The position numbers and the translations under genes were made by a program. Positions 1 through 8,679 of a stretch of 64,000 nt of DNA are shown piece by piece. Origin of the DNA: a bacterium (GTDB lineage Bacteria; Armatimonadota; Fimbriimonadia; Fimbriimonadales; Fimbriimonadaceae). The stretch's first letter is position 1. Each line of letters starts with the position of its first letter. The DNA is taken from the NCBI GenBank assembly GCA_013823945.1, contig PNMZ01000002.1, positions 372,001 through 436,000 on the forward strand, given 5' to 3'. Under the pieces are notes generated by a model. That model was not told the origin of the DNA. It made no database searches and worked only from the letters and a program-made list of their open reading frames with translations.

Positions 1-311
1 GAAATGTCCCCGAGCATTCCTTCGAGGTAGCGTTTTTCGAGTTGGTCTCGAATCATCGCCGGGTCGGCAAGAAAGACTTCTACATTTTTTCCGACGAGGA
101 CAGCGAGATCGTCGGTCGCAGAAATGGACTTGAGGCTACCGATGGCGACGTTCAGGGTGCCGTTTTGGGTTGAGAGGGGAAGAAGTTGATGCTTGAGGGC
201 AAAGTCTCGCGGAACAAGGTCGATGACATCATTGGATGGCTTAGTTTCTTCAAGATTGATATAGCCAAATCCAAGATCAGCTGCTTGTTCATGTTCGGGA
301 GTAATCGCCAC
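1..311 (-). CDS. Type II secretion / type IV pilus assembly ATPase, N-terminal part (PilB/GspE-like), cut by window edge
   Basis: The reading frame opens with GTG at 311, preceded by AGGA about 13 nt upstream, and stays open to the window edge, giving 103 codons. The translated part contains VPRDFALKHQLLPLSTQNG, followed by a GTLNVAIG strand, ASDD-like ATDDLAVL and a VEVFLADPAMI segment. This is the layout of the T2SSE_N/MshEN domain that precedes the hexameric ATPase of PilB/GspE proteins. That domain anchors the ATPase to the inner-membrane platform and can bind c-di-GMP in some relatives. The ATPase core lies outside the window, so pilus versus secretion cannot be decided. Confidence 0.72.
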   Translation of the reverse strand, partial: MAITPEHEQAADLGFGYINLEETKPSNDVIDLVPRDFALKHQLLPLSTQNGTLNVAIGSLKSISATDDLAVLVGKNVEVFLADPAMIRDQLEKRYLEGMLGDI

Positions 312-472
312 CGTTTGTTTTGTCCTCAAATGCAAGTAACCGGGGTACTGACGGCATTGATCGCCATAAGTTCAACCTCGTTCAAAATTTTGTTCAGAAT
401 CGGGTCGCTTGGCAGTAGATACGATTCACTACAAAGAGAAGTGCCTCCGCAGAAGTGATTTTGGGTAGATAA

Positions 473-964
473 TCAGCGACCGATGGGCCGCCGAATGTGA
501 CAGCCATGGCCACCATTTTTGAGGAAATATTCTTGGTGATACTCTTCAGCGCGAATAAACTCAGTTGCAGGCACGATTTCCGTCACGATGGGGCGATTGA
601 AGTATTGCTGCGCCCAGGCTCTCGATTCTTCGGCTAGTTGGACTTGCACGTCAGTGGTTGTGAAAATGGCGGATCTGTATTGGGTGCCAATATCAGGGCC
701 TTGTCGGTTGAGGGTGGTGGGGTCGTGGATTTCCCAGAAGTAGTGGAGGATTTCTTTGTAGCTGACTATTTCTGGATCGAATTGGACACGGACGGCTTCA
801 GCGTGACCGGTGAGGCCGCTGCATACTTCCCGGTATGTGCTGTTTGGGTGATGTCCGCCGATGTAACCGGACTCGGCTTTAAGAACTCCAGGAAGTTTCC
901 AGTAGAGGTCTTCTACTCCCCAGAAGCATCCTCCGGCGACGATAGCGATTTCAGTTTGAGCCAT
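473..964 (-). CDS. msrA: Peptide-methionine (S)-S-oxide reductase MsrA
   Basis: This 163-residue cytoplasmic repair enzyme reduces the S-epimer of methionine sulfoxide in proteins and free amino acid, using thioredoxin as donor. The signature GCFWG is at residues 12-16, with the catalytic Cys at 13. The family strings ESGYIGG, FWEIHDPTTLNRQGPDIGTQYRS and EEYHQEYF follow in order. The length fits the minimal MsrA type without a fused MsrB. The gene stands alone, with the glycosyltransferase gene 41 bp upstream on the same strand. The function is secure from the motifs. Confidence 0.95.
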   Translation of the reverse strand: MAQTEIAIVAGGCFWGVEDLYWKLPGVLKAESGYIGGHHPNSTYREVCSGLTGHAEAVRVQFDPEIVSYKEILHYFWEIHDPTTLNRQGPDIGTQYRSAIFTTTDVQVQLAEESRAWAQQYFNRPIVTEIVPATEFIRAEEYHQEYFLKNGGHGCHIRRPIGR

Positions 965-1005
965 GGTTGTTCTAAGCGGTGAGAGGGGGAAATCGTTCGG
1001 AGGGT

Positions 1006-2430
1006 TTAGGACCGATCACTCTCTTTGAAAAGAGCAAGGTCTTCTTCGAGTTCATCCTGCGGCTTTTTGCCGGGATGAAGGGCTTCGTCGGCGGGAAGTT
1101 TAACATTCGGAACGGCGATGTTGGGCATCGGTCGGGCTACGTATGCACCGGTCTTTGCTTTGTCTTTGACGCGAAGGAGTTCAGCCCGTTCACGTGCACC
1201 TTCCGAAATTGGCCAGAGGGTTCGATCAGCCCAATAGGAGCCGAGGAATTCGTTCCAGACCCGGTCATAGACGGCGATGGTTTGATCGGCGATAAGGCCC
1301 CAATCGAATTCTGTGTCGAGTCGCTTGTTTGCCGCTTTCTTGAACGCTTCAGTTTTTTCAGGGTTCCGAAGGGCATGGAGAATGGCCCAAGCAAGTGATT
1401 CGGGGTTGCCGGCCCAATGCGTGAGACCCGTTTCCTCGTGGAGAACGACCTCTTTCAGTCCTCCGGCATCAGAGGCGATGACAGCGGCTCCGGCAGCCAT
1501 ACCTTCTAGCGCGACAATTCCAAATGGTTCATAAAGGCTGGGAAATACTGCGACATCGGCACATCGGTAAAGTTGGTGGAGCGAACGGTTGGCCATGAAA
1601 CCGGTGAAGAGCACTTTGTCGGTGAGGCCGTACCAGCGGACAAATTTTTCGAGGGACTCTCGATTGCCGCCCCCAACGATGACGAACTTGGTGTTGGGCT
1701 CGTTGGCGAGAACGACACTTGCGGCATTCAGGAGAACATGGATGCCTTTCTCGCGGACGAAACGACCAACGTACATGACGATTTTTTCGTTAGGGAGCGC
1801 GAGCTTGCCACGCCATGCGGATCGTTCTTCGTCGCTCCATTCGAAGCGGAATTTCTTTGCATCGACTCCGTTGTAAATGATGTCAACTTTGTCTCCGGGG
1901 CAGTTGAAGTAGCGGTTGACTTCATCTTTCATGTATTGAGTGCAGACGATGACGCGCCATGCTTCATAGGTCAGCCAGTATTCGGCTTCGTGGATGTATC
2001 GTTGGAGGTCGTTGTGAATCCCTTGATTGCGACCTTGCTCGGTCGCGTGCACTGTGGCGATCATAGGAAGTTGGTATTCATACTTGAGTGATCGCGCAGA
2101 ATCGAGGCTGAGCCAATCGTGGGCGTGGAAGATGGTTGGCTTGCCTTCCTCGCGCCATTCTTCGAGGAGTTGGCGACACCGGAGGTCTGTGGCCTTGTTC
2201 AGAAGCTGAATTTCATGAACAAAGTTGTCGGGTTCTTTTTCGAGATGGACGCGGTGGATTTGGACTCCAGATGGTTCGGTTTCTTCATCGGGAGCGAGCG
2301 GGGTGGCTTTGGTGACAACGTGGACTTCAATTCCGCGTGCGGCGAGTTTTTGGGAGAGTTCGTAAACGTGGGGGCTGATTCCGCCGACGATGCGGGGCGG
2401 GTATTCCCAGGACAACATGACGACTCTCAT
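1006..2430 (-). CDS. GT4-family glycosyltransferase (glycogen/starch-synthase-like)
   Basis: This is a GT-B-fold retaining glycosyltransferase of 474 residues. The N-terminal domain starts MRVVMLSWEYPPRIVGGIS with the glycine loop that binds the sugar-nucleotide phosphates. FHAHDWLS is near residue 100. The C-terminal Rossmann domain has YVGRFVREKGIHVLL and the nucleotide-binding EPFGIVALEGMAAG (an E-x7-E motif). Such proteins often use ADP- or UDP-glucose in glycogen or maltose-1-phosphate synthesis. The acceptor cannot be read from sequence. About 75 residues at the C-terminus are charged, low in similarity signal, and possibly disordered. No signal peptide is visible, so it is probably cytoplasmic. 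Confidence 0.85.
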   Translation of the reverse strand: MRVVMLSWEYPPRIVGGISPHVYELSQKLAARGIEVHVVTKATPLAPDEETEPSGVQIHRVHLEKEPDNFVHEIQLLNKATDLRCRQLLEEWREEGKPTIFHAHDWLSLDSARSLKYEYQLPMIATVHATEQGRNQGIHNDLQRYIHEAEYWLTYEAWRVIVCTQYMKDEVNRYFNCPGDKVDIIYNGVDAKKFRFEWSDEERSAWRGKLALPNEKIVMYVGRFVREKGIHVLLNAASVVLANEPNTKFVIVGGGNRESLEKFVRWYGLTDKVLFTGFMANRSLHQLYRCADVAVFPSLYEPFGIVALEGMAAGAAVIASDAGGLKEVVLHEETGLTHWAGNPESLAWAILHALRNPEKTEAFKKAANKRLDTEFDWGLIADQTIAVYDRVWNEFLGSYWADRTLWPISEGARERAELLRVKDKAKTGAYVARPMPNIAVPNVKLPADEALHPGKKPQDELEEDLALFKESDRS

Positions 2431-2462
2431 TGGAGTTCATTGTGGCTGATTGTGCAGGGCAC

Positions 2463-3389
2463 TTAGTAACTTTGATAGATGTTTGTCACTGAGCCGTCAT
2501 CGAACAAGTCAATCACGGCAAATCCAGGGCCGAATTCGTAGTAGTTGCCGCCCCACCATGCCCCAGAAACCGCCCCGTTGCAGTAGTAATCAATGCCAAG
2601 AAAATTGGCCATGTCAACTTGATGCATATGACCGGAAACGGCGGCTTTGACATTGGGGTGTTTGTGGAACAGGTTTTTGAGTCGAAGAAAATCAATGTGC
2701 ATCCAAGACCCGGGAACAACCCAATTTCCAGATTTAGCGTTGTCGCCATCCACGAAACCGCACACGCACAAAAGTGGGATGTGGGATGAAAGAAGAATAT
2801 TTGTTTCTTTTGGAGTGGTTTTGAGTTCATTTTCGAGCCATTCAAACTGAGGCTCGTCCAATTTAGCCGTGTAGCCACCGCCACTTGGATATGTGCTGTC
2901 AAGTGCGATGATTTTCCAGTTGTTCTTGGTCACGGAGTGGTAGGGCATGGCAATTTGAAATTGCTCCATGCACCAATTTTTGCCCCATTTTGCTTCCTGT
3001 CCGGTTGTTTGAGACGAGGACTTGTTCCACCCCCAGATATCGTGATTTCCGATCGTGTGGATGGCGGGTATTTCCAGATTGGCCTTCTTTACGGAGTTGT
3101 AGGAATCCCATTGGGCTTTTGTTTTGGATTCGTCAGCGGCAAATGCGTCCATGATTTCATCGCCGCCAAAGAGGATGTAGTCTGGTTTTGGATTGAGAGC
3201 TTGGGCGGCTTCGAGGGCTTTTTGGAAACCCAGTTGAGCTTTTGACTCAGTGGTGATGTGGGTATCGGTGAGGTGCGCAATCCGGAGCTGTCGTTTGGGA
3301 GCAAGTGCTGTGGACGCTGGGAGAAGTGCGGATGCTCCGGCGAGGAGAGAGGTACCGAGGAGGGATCGGCGGGTGAGATTTTGAGACAT
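2463..3389 (-). CDS. Tat-exported calcineurin-like metallophosphoesterase
   Basis: The protein has 308 residues. The N-terminus TRRSLLGTSLLAGASALLP is a twin-arginine signal, so the protein is exported folded. The mature part carries the metallophosphoesterase metal-ligand blocks in order: HLTDTHI, GGDEIMD, GNHD and GHMHQVD. These coordinate a two-metal centre that hydrolyses phosphomono- or diesters. The substrate is unknown; similar secreted enzymes act on phosphoproteins, nucleotides or phospholipid headgroups. The start lies just past the terminator hairpin of the upstream PEP-CTERM gene, so it is probably transcribed separately. Confidence 0.88.
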   Translation of the reverse strand: MSQNLTRRSLLGTSLLAGASALLPASTALAPKRQLRIAHLTDTHITTESKAQLGFQKALEAAQALNPKPDYILFGGDEIMDAFAADESKTKAQWDSYNSVKKANLEIPAIHTIGNHDIWGWNKSSSQTTGQEAKWGKNWCMEQFQIAMPYHSVTKNNWKIIALDSTYPSGGGYTAKLDEPQFEWLENELKTTPKETNILLSSHIPLLCVCGFVDGDNAKSGNWVVPGSWMHIDFLRLKNLFHKHPNVKAAVSGHMHQVDMANFLGIDYYCNGAVSGAWWGGNYYEFGPGFAVIDLFDDGSVTNIYQSY

Positions 3390-3400
3390 GACAAATGAAG

Positions 3401-3428
3401 TTACCCAGGGGAGTGAACCCCTGGGTAA
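3401..3428 (-). terminator. Perfect 11-bp stem-loop after the PEP-CTERM gene
   Basis: TTACCCAGGGG, a six-base loop AGTGAA and CCCCTGGGTAA form a perfect hairpin. It lies 29 bp past the stop of the PEP-CTERM gene at 3457 and just upstream of the phosphoesterase start. There is no long T tract, only CTTCATTT downstream on the minus strand, so it may be an imperfect intrinsic terminator. Confidence 0.6.
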
Positions 3429-3456
3429 GAGTTTAACCGAGATTTATTCTTCCGGT

Positions 3457-4233
3457 TTACTTTTTGCGTCTTCGCAGGGCGGCCATGGCGGCAGCACCGG
3501 CAAGGATGGTCATTGTTGCGGGTTCTGGTACAGCTTCTGCAGAGAAGTTAAAGTCATCAACGGCCAAGATATGGTCGTTACCACTATCGTTAAGATCGAT
3601 AAATCGAATCATTATCGTGTCTCCTGGATTCAATGATACTCCTGTCAATGAAGTTGAAAGGACTGCACGGTTCGCATTTTGGTTACCATCTAGTGCAGTT
3701 GCCGATGTTGCGCCAGTAATAGGACTCGCAAATCCCATCGGATTCACGAAGTTGTAGACACCGCTCGTGAGGGAGGTATTATTTAGTGAGTAGCTGAAAG
3801 ATAGCGCATTTGCAGAAGAATTATTCTCCTTTCTCCATTGCTCCCCTGTGTACCCAACGACAATGTTCTCAAGGACATCAGATGAAGTATTCTGAATCAG
3901 AACACCGATGTACCCTCTACCAGTGCTACTCGCACCTGTGAAAGCGTTGCTTGCAACAAAGCCGATTGCACGGTCACTAGCACTTGCGATTCCAAATCCG
4001 TAAAGTCCCGCAGTCGTTGAAGTTCCGACACCTGCTCCGACGGTCGTGATTGAAGCAGTAGCATCTGTAATTGCGCTCCATCCAACTAGCGTAGAGTTGT
4101 TAGTCCAAGTAGCTGAGCCGGTGCTTGGAAGAGAATTGAAGTTTTGTGTGTATGTTCCGCCTGTGAACGAAACTTGTGCCAGGGCCGAAGTTGCGAGGCA
4201 TAGGGGTGCCGCGATGAGAATGAGTTTTTTCAT
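3457..4233 (-). CDS. PEP-CTERM sorting-domain protein, secreted
   Basis: The protein has 258 residues. It starts with a Sec signal peptide (MKKLILIAAPLCLATSALA) and ends with VPEPATMTILAGAAAMAALRRRKK. That ending is the PEP motif, a hydrophobic helix and a basic tail, as recognised by exosortase/EpsH systems. Between them is a Ser/Thr/Asn/Gly-rich beta-type ectodomain without a recognised enzyme motif. A purine-rich GAGAGGAG lies just before the ATG. PEP-CTERM proteins are usually retained in or released to the exopolysaccharide matrix. The exosortase gene is not in this window. Confidence 0.87.
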   Translation of the reverse strand: MKKLILIAAPLCLATSALAQVSFTGGTYTQNFNSLPSTGSATWTNNSTLVGWSAITDATASITTVGAGVGTSTTAGLYGFGIASASDRAIGFVASNAFTGASSTGRGYIGVLIQNTSSDVLENIVVGYTGEQWRKENNSSANALSFSYSLNNTSLTSGVYNFVNPMGFASPITGATSATALDGNQNANRAVLSTSLTGVSLNPGDTIMIRFIDLNDSGNDHILAVDDFNFSAEAVPEPATMTILAGAAAMAALRRRKK

Positions 4234-4341
4234 TTGTGCTCCTCTCGAGTCCCCAAATCAGGGACAACGATGTGAATACTTTACCAAAAGACCAAGCACA
4301 ATTCCTGTGCGATGGGATGATAAACACTAAATTTAACAGTA

Positions 4342-4371
4342 GCCCGGCAAAGACTGGTAGTTTTGCCGGGC
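4342..4371 (-). terminator. 10-bp GC-rich hairpin ending the BNR-propeller gene
   Basis: GCCCGGCAAA, a ten-base loop and TTTGCCGGGC form a perfect stem 9 bp beyond the stop at 4380. On the minus strand it is followed by TACTGTTAAATTT, which is only moderately T-rich. Its position at the gene end supports a terminator role. Confidence 0.65.
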
Positions 4372-4379
4372 GAGTTAGG

Positions 4380-7058
4380 CTATTCGAGAATCGTGACCGT
4401 GCCTTCTTGGGTGTGATCGCCCATCTTGAGCTTGATTTTATACATGCCGGGTCGGCAGTGCCACTTATTCATCATCATCTCCTCCGACTTGTCGGCGAGC
4501 TTGTGCCAATCGTCGGGTTCCATGTTCCAGACGATGCGGTTGTAACCCGGAGCGTTCGAACCGGAAAGTTTCTTGACGGTTACACCCTTTTCATTTTCAA
4601 TGACACAGGAGACTTCGTCACCCGTATATTCGTTTACCCAGTAGTCAATGATGATTCCGAACGGAGCATTTTTTGCGCGGAACATTTTGTGGCTCCAAAG
4701 TCCGTTGAAGTGAAGGAATTGTCGTGATTTTCCGGGTTTGGATGAGAACAAGTGCAAGGGTTTGGCAAGGTTCTCCGCGGTTGCATCGCCGAGCCAGTTG
4801 GCGTTGTCAAGAACCCAAACGGAGCGTCCGTGAGTGGCGATCACGAGATCGCGTTCTCGCTTGTGCTGCTTGATGTCGTAAACCGGAACAGTAGGGAGTC
4901 CTTTCCCGTGCATTTTCACCCATGATTCGCCTTGGTTCAGGCTGACGTACATCCCGGACTCTGTCCCGCAATACAAGACATCCTCGTTGGCGTCGTCCTC
5001 GCGAACGAGCATCACACTGTGGGATGGGGGGAGGTTGGCCGAGATTTCGCGCCAAGTCTTACCAAAATCGTTGGTGACCATGATGCAGGGGGTCATGTCG
5101 TCCATTCTGTGACCATCAAACGTGGCGTAGCAGCGGCCTTCTTTGAAATGACTGGCTTCGACTCGACTGACGTAACGACCGCCGGCATCTTTGGGGGTGA
5201 CGTTTTCCCAGGATTTGCCATCGTTTTGGCTCAGGTGAATCAGTCCGTCATCCGAGCCTGACCAGAGAAGTCCGGCTTTGATTGGGGACTCAGCGAGACT
5301 GACGAGAGTGCAAAAATTCTCTGCGTTTGAACCAGCGGCAACCATCTTGGAGCCATCGGCGGTGGTCAGATCGGGGCTGATCGCTTCCCAGTTATCGCCT
5401 TTGTTGGTGAGTTTGAACACCATGTTTCCTCCAAGGTAGATCGCGTGGGGTTTATGCTGACTGACAAAGAACGGCGCGTTCCAGTTGAAACGGTGCTTGG
5501 GCTGACCTTCACGGGCTTCGGGAATGAGCCATCGTCTTTCGCCTGTTTTGAGGTTGACTCGCGTGAGGTTTCCACCTTGCCATTCGGCGTAAACGATGTT
5601 CTCGTCTTCAGGGTCGAAGTCAGTGTGGAAGCCGTCGCCCCAGAGAATGAAGTCAATATCGCCGTTCGTTAAGCCCGTAGCCGGAGTCCGGCAGGCTTTA
5701 TCCTCTTCGGCTTCACGAACAAAGTTCGTTGAGGGCCAAACCCACGAACCATTGTCTTGGAGTCCACCGGAAATACGGTATGGCTCTGAATTGTCGATCG
5801 CGATGTTATAGAACTGACCAACTGCGATTGTGTTAAGAAAATCCCAGTTTTCTCCTTTGTCGAATGTGAGGTAGGCGCCGCCATCTGTTCCTACAATGAT
5901 GTGGGTGGGGTCAGTAGGATTGACGATGATTGCGTGATGGTCGGCATGGAGCAGGTCTCCCCATCCGCCACGGAAGGTTTCGCCGCCGTCGTCGCTGACT
6001 TCGGTTGTCCATCCAAGCATGTAGACCCGGTTGTCATCTTGGCTATCGAACTTGATTTTGCTGAAGTAGAACGCGCGCGGCGATCGGTGGGAACACCGTC
6101 GCCAAGATTCGCCGCCGTCATCCGAGCGGAAGACACCGCCTCCACGCATGCGATCGTCGCGAATGGAGTTCGCACCGCCATCAGTGGCTTCGACTACGGC
6201 TATCAGCTTTTGAGTGTCTTGGATAAAAACATCGAGCCCAATGCGACCGGTGTTTTTGGGTAGGCCCTTGGTGAGTTGTTTCCAGGTTTTTCCGCCGTCG
6301 GTTGACTTGTAAATACCGCCCTTTTTGCCGCCGGATTTGAAGCTGTATGAAGATCGGATTCGCTCGTAGAAAGCTGCGTAAATCGTATCAGGATTTTTGG
6401 GATCTAGGGCGACGTCACAGCATCCGGTCTTATCGTCAAGGTAGAGGACTTTATCCCAGGTTTGCCCGCCGTCTGAAGTTTTGAAGAGACCGCGCTCTTG
6501 GTTGTAACCCCAGAGGTGTCCGAGCGCGGCGACGTAGCAAACATCTGGATTGCGGGGGTCGACAACGAGGCGCGGAATATCGTGGGTTTCATTGAGGCCA
6601 ACATTTGTCCAGGTTTTGCCGGAGTCGGTGGAACGGTAAACACCGTTGCCCCAACTGGATGAATTTCGACCATTGCCTTCTCCGGTTCCGACCCATATGA
6701 TGCGTTCCTTGCCTTTTTCAAGTCGGTCAGCTTTTTTAATATCGCTCGTCCAGCCTTCCCAGTCCGTTGGGGCATCGCAAACGGCGATTGCTCCGATTGC
6801 GCAAGTATCTTCCTTGTCGAAGAGGGATTCGAAAGTCACGCCGTGATTTTTTGATCTCCAGAGACCAGATGTTGCGTAAGCAACATAGAATGTTTTGGGG
6901 TTTCCGGGGGCAAAACACATATCGCTGATCCGTCCACCCATAATTGCGGGGCCAACTGAACGCCAGGGGAGTCGTTTAAGATCGTTTTCGGTTAGGACCC
7001 GGTTGGGGGTTGTCTTTGGAGTGCCAACTTCTTTGGGGGCAGCTTTCTTGGATGCCAT
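4380..7058 (-). CDS. Large BNR/sortilin-type (VPS10-like) beta-propeller protein, apparently cytoplasmic
   Basis: The 892-residue protein is made of Asp-box (BNR) beta-propeller blades. STDSGKTW, TSDGGQTW, STDGGKTW, SDDGGESW, SDDGGETF, QNDGKSW and NQGESW recur along it, and ATHGRSVWVLD closes the propeller region. The family is usually annotated as a VPS10/sortilin-like glycosyl hydrolase, but hydrolytic activity is not shown by these motifs. The N-terminus MASKKAAPKEVGTPKTTPNRVL is basic and lacks a signal peptide. Its paralogue at 49506 has one. A C-terminal domain of about 120 residues resembles a beta-sandwich (GYNRIVWNM) shared with the paralogue. The substrate is unknown. Confidence 0.8.
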   Translation of the reverse strand: MASKKAAPKEVGTPKTTPNRVLTENDLKRLPWRSVGPAIMGGRISDMCFAPGNPKTFYVAYATSGLWRSKNHGVTFESLFDKEDTCAIGAIAVCDAPTDWEGWTSDIKKADRLEKGKERIIWVGTGEGNGRNSSSWGNGVYRSTDSGKTWTNVGLNETHDIPRLVVDPRNPDVCYVAALGHLWGYNQERGLFKTSDGGQTWDKVLYLDDKTGCCDVALDPKNPDTIYAAFYERIRSSYSFKSGGKKGGIYKSTDGGKTWKQLTKGLPKNTGRIGLDVFIQDTQKLIAVVEATDGGANSIRDDRMRGGGVFRSDDGGESWRRCSHRSPRAFYFSKIKFDSQDDNRVYMLGWTTEVSDDGGETFRGGWGDLLHADHHAIIVNPTDPTHIIVGTDGGAYLTFDKGENWDFLNTIAVGQFYNIAIDNSEPYRISGGLQDNGSWVWPSTNFVREAEEDKACRTPATGLTNGDIDFILWGDGFHTDFDPEDENIVYAEWQGGNLTRVNLKTGERRWLIPEAREGQPKHRFNWNAPFFVSQHKPHAIYLGGNMVFKLTNKGDNWEAISPDLTTADGSKMVAAGSNAENFCTLVSLAESPIKAGLLWSGSDDGLIHLSQNDGKSWENVTPKDAGGRYVSRVEASHFKEGRCYATFDGHRMDDMTPCIMVTNDFGKTWREISANLPPSHSVMLVREDDANEDVLYCGTESGMYVSLNQGESWVKMHGKGLPTVPVYDIKQHKRERDLVIATHGRSVWVLDNANWLGDATAENLAKPLHLFSSKPGKSRQFLHFNGLWSHKMFRAKNAPFGIIIDYWVNEYTGDEVSCVIENEKGVTVKKLSGSNAPGYNRIVWNMEPDDWHKLADKSEEMMMNKWHCRPGMYKIKLKMGDHTQEGTVTILE

Positions 7059-7122
7059 AGGTTCACGGGAGTATACGCACCTCGTCAGCGAAAAATGCCC
7101 TGAACATTTAACGAATCCTGTT

Positions 7123-7150
7123 TTTGGAAAACAAATAATTGCCCTATACT
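7123..7150 (+). promoter_or_regulatory. Candidate sigma70-type promoter for the DUF1800 gene
   Basis: TATACT at 7145-7150 is preceded after 16 bp by TTTGGA (7123-7128). The ATG at 7162 is 11 nt beyond the box, so the leader would be only a few bases. It lies in the divergent gap between the BNR and DUF1800 genes. Confidence 0.4.
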
Positions 7151-7161
7151 AAGGGTCAGGG

Positions 7162-8646
7162 ATGAACAACTTAACGGACCGTCAAAAGATTTCTCACCTG
7201 TTGCGAAGGTTTGGATTTGGAGCTTCGACATGGGAGATGGAAGAGTTTGTTCCGCTGGGAGTTCGAGGGACCGTTGACCGACTACTGGATTTCTCGGTGT
7301 CGAAGGATTTGGGTGATCCACTTCGGTACGCATTCAAAAAGGATGAAGATGCTGAGCCGGGTGGCTATCGGTTCCGATTGCACTGGGCGTTGCAGATGGT
7401 GACGACCAAAACTCCTCTGCGAGAGAAGCTGGCGTTGTTTTGGCACGACCATTTTGCGGTGAACGAAGACAACGTATCGCACGGAATTGCAATGCTGGAT
7501 TATATGGAGCGGATTCGACGGAATCCAGCAGGGAAGTTCGCGGACATTTTGACTTTGGTCGGAAAAAGTCCAGCAGTGATGCGGGAATTGAATGTTGAGC
7601 TGTTCAGCCGATTGAAGCCGAACGAAAACTATGCGCGGGAGCTTATGGAGCTTTACACTCTTGGTGAAGGGAATGGATACACCGAGAAAGATGTGAAGGA
7701 GGTGGCCCGGGCTTTAACGGGTTGGGGTCATTTGGATGTGTTCTGGGCTTTGGGCAAAACCAACAACGAGCGGCTTGAAAATATGCGACGAGCCGAAGTG
7801 AATCCGGTTTTGTTTGTCAATGCGCCGGAAGTGAACATTCCGGGGAAGAAGCGGGTTTTGGGTCAGGATCTTGAGGATGGCGATGATGTCATTGCGCTCC
7901 TAGCAAAGCATCCCCAAACCGCAAAATTTATCTGCGAGAAACTTTGGGGTTGGTTCGCGGGCAAGAATCCGAGCGAAAAAGTGATTTCACGGCTGAGTAA
8001 ACGATTCATCGCGACGGATGGAAATATTGCGTTAGTTCTTCGTGAAATGGCGGAGATGGATGAGTTTTATGCGACTTACCGCCAGCTCATCAAAAATCCA
8101 TTTGATTATGTTGTTGGTTTAGTTCGAGCCCAAAATGGTGGACCGAGATTCATCAAGGAACTAGAAGCGGGAGCCGAGTTCACAAAACCGATGGCGGATG
8201 ACGTTTTTACTGGCTGCGGTGAAGTGATCTACTGGGCAGACCAAGTCGGTATGGGGTTATTTTTCCCACAATCGGTTGCGGGTTGGGATTGGCATGAAGG
8301 TTGGACGAGCACAAGTATGTTGATCCGACGAAAAGATTTCACGGGATGTCGCACTTGGTATCCGGTCGAGCAGGCTGGTAAGGAGACAGAGTGGCACCCC
8401 GATTTACCAGTTCAATATGTGATTGGTCAAATCAGAAAGCGAAATCCTGCGGACTTGGAGGCCTTAGTGAATGCGTTTTGCACGGTATATGACTGTTCGC
8501 TTTCTCCGGATCAGCAAGCGGTTTTGGTCAAGCACTTCGAAAAGAATGGCGGGCTTGGGATGATGAGCAATGATCGCCATTTCGGGTGGATTTGCACAAC
8601 CGCTTTAAATCTTTTGGGATCAGCACCTGAATTTCAACTCTGTTAG
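7162..8646 (+). CDS. DUF1800 domain protein
   Basis: The 494-residue protein begins LTDRQKISHLLRRFGFGAS, the hallmark opening of DUF1800 proteins. It also has WHDHFAVN, NENYARELMELYTLGEGNGYTEKDVKEVARALTGW and LAKHPQTAKFICEKLW, all conserved in the family. The biochemical role is unknown. In many planctomycetes and relatives the gene sits beside a secreted DUF1501 protein, but no DUF1501 gene is adjacent here. No signal peptide is visible. The start is supported by a -10-like TATACT and CAGGG just upstream. Confidence 0.88.
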   Translation: MNNLTDRQKISHLLRRFGFGASTWEMEEFVPLGVRGTVDRLLDFSVSKDLGDPLRYAFKKDEDAEPGGYRFRLHWALQMVTTKTPLREKLALFWHDHFAVNEDNVSHGIAMLDYMERIRRNPAGKFADILTLVGKSPAVMRELNVELFSRLKPNENYARELMELYTLGEGNGYTEKDVKEVARALTGWGHLDVFWALGKTNNERLENMRRAEVNPVLFVNAPEVNIPGKKRVLGQDLEDGDDVIALLAKHPQTAKFICEKLWGWFAGKNPSEKVISRLSKRFIATDGNIALVLREMAEMDEFYATYRQLIKNPFDYVVGLVRAQNGGPRFIKELEAGAEFTKPMADDVFTGCGEVIYWADQVGMGLFFPQSVAGWDWHEGWTSTSMLIRRKDFTGCRTWYPVEQAGKETEWHPDLPVQYVIGQIRKRNPADLEALVNAFCTVYDCSLSPDQQAVLVKHFEKNGGLGMMSNDRHFGWICTTALNLLGSAPEFQLC

Positions 8647-8679
8647 GTCGGTCGCAATGCAGTCCCGGCTTAAGCGGTC

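Noticed and set aside
1573-2091. Plus-strand open frames opposite the GT4 glycosyltransferase (also at 979-1398 and 2119-2466)
   Set aside because: They mirror codon bias of the real minus-strand gene and show no family motif or ribosome site.
8647-8679. tRNA or small RNA genes in the short intergenic gaps, and CRISPR arrays
   Set aside because: I looked for cloverleaf-like GGTTCGA segments and regular repeats in the gaps and found none that fold convincingly.
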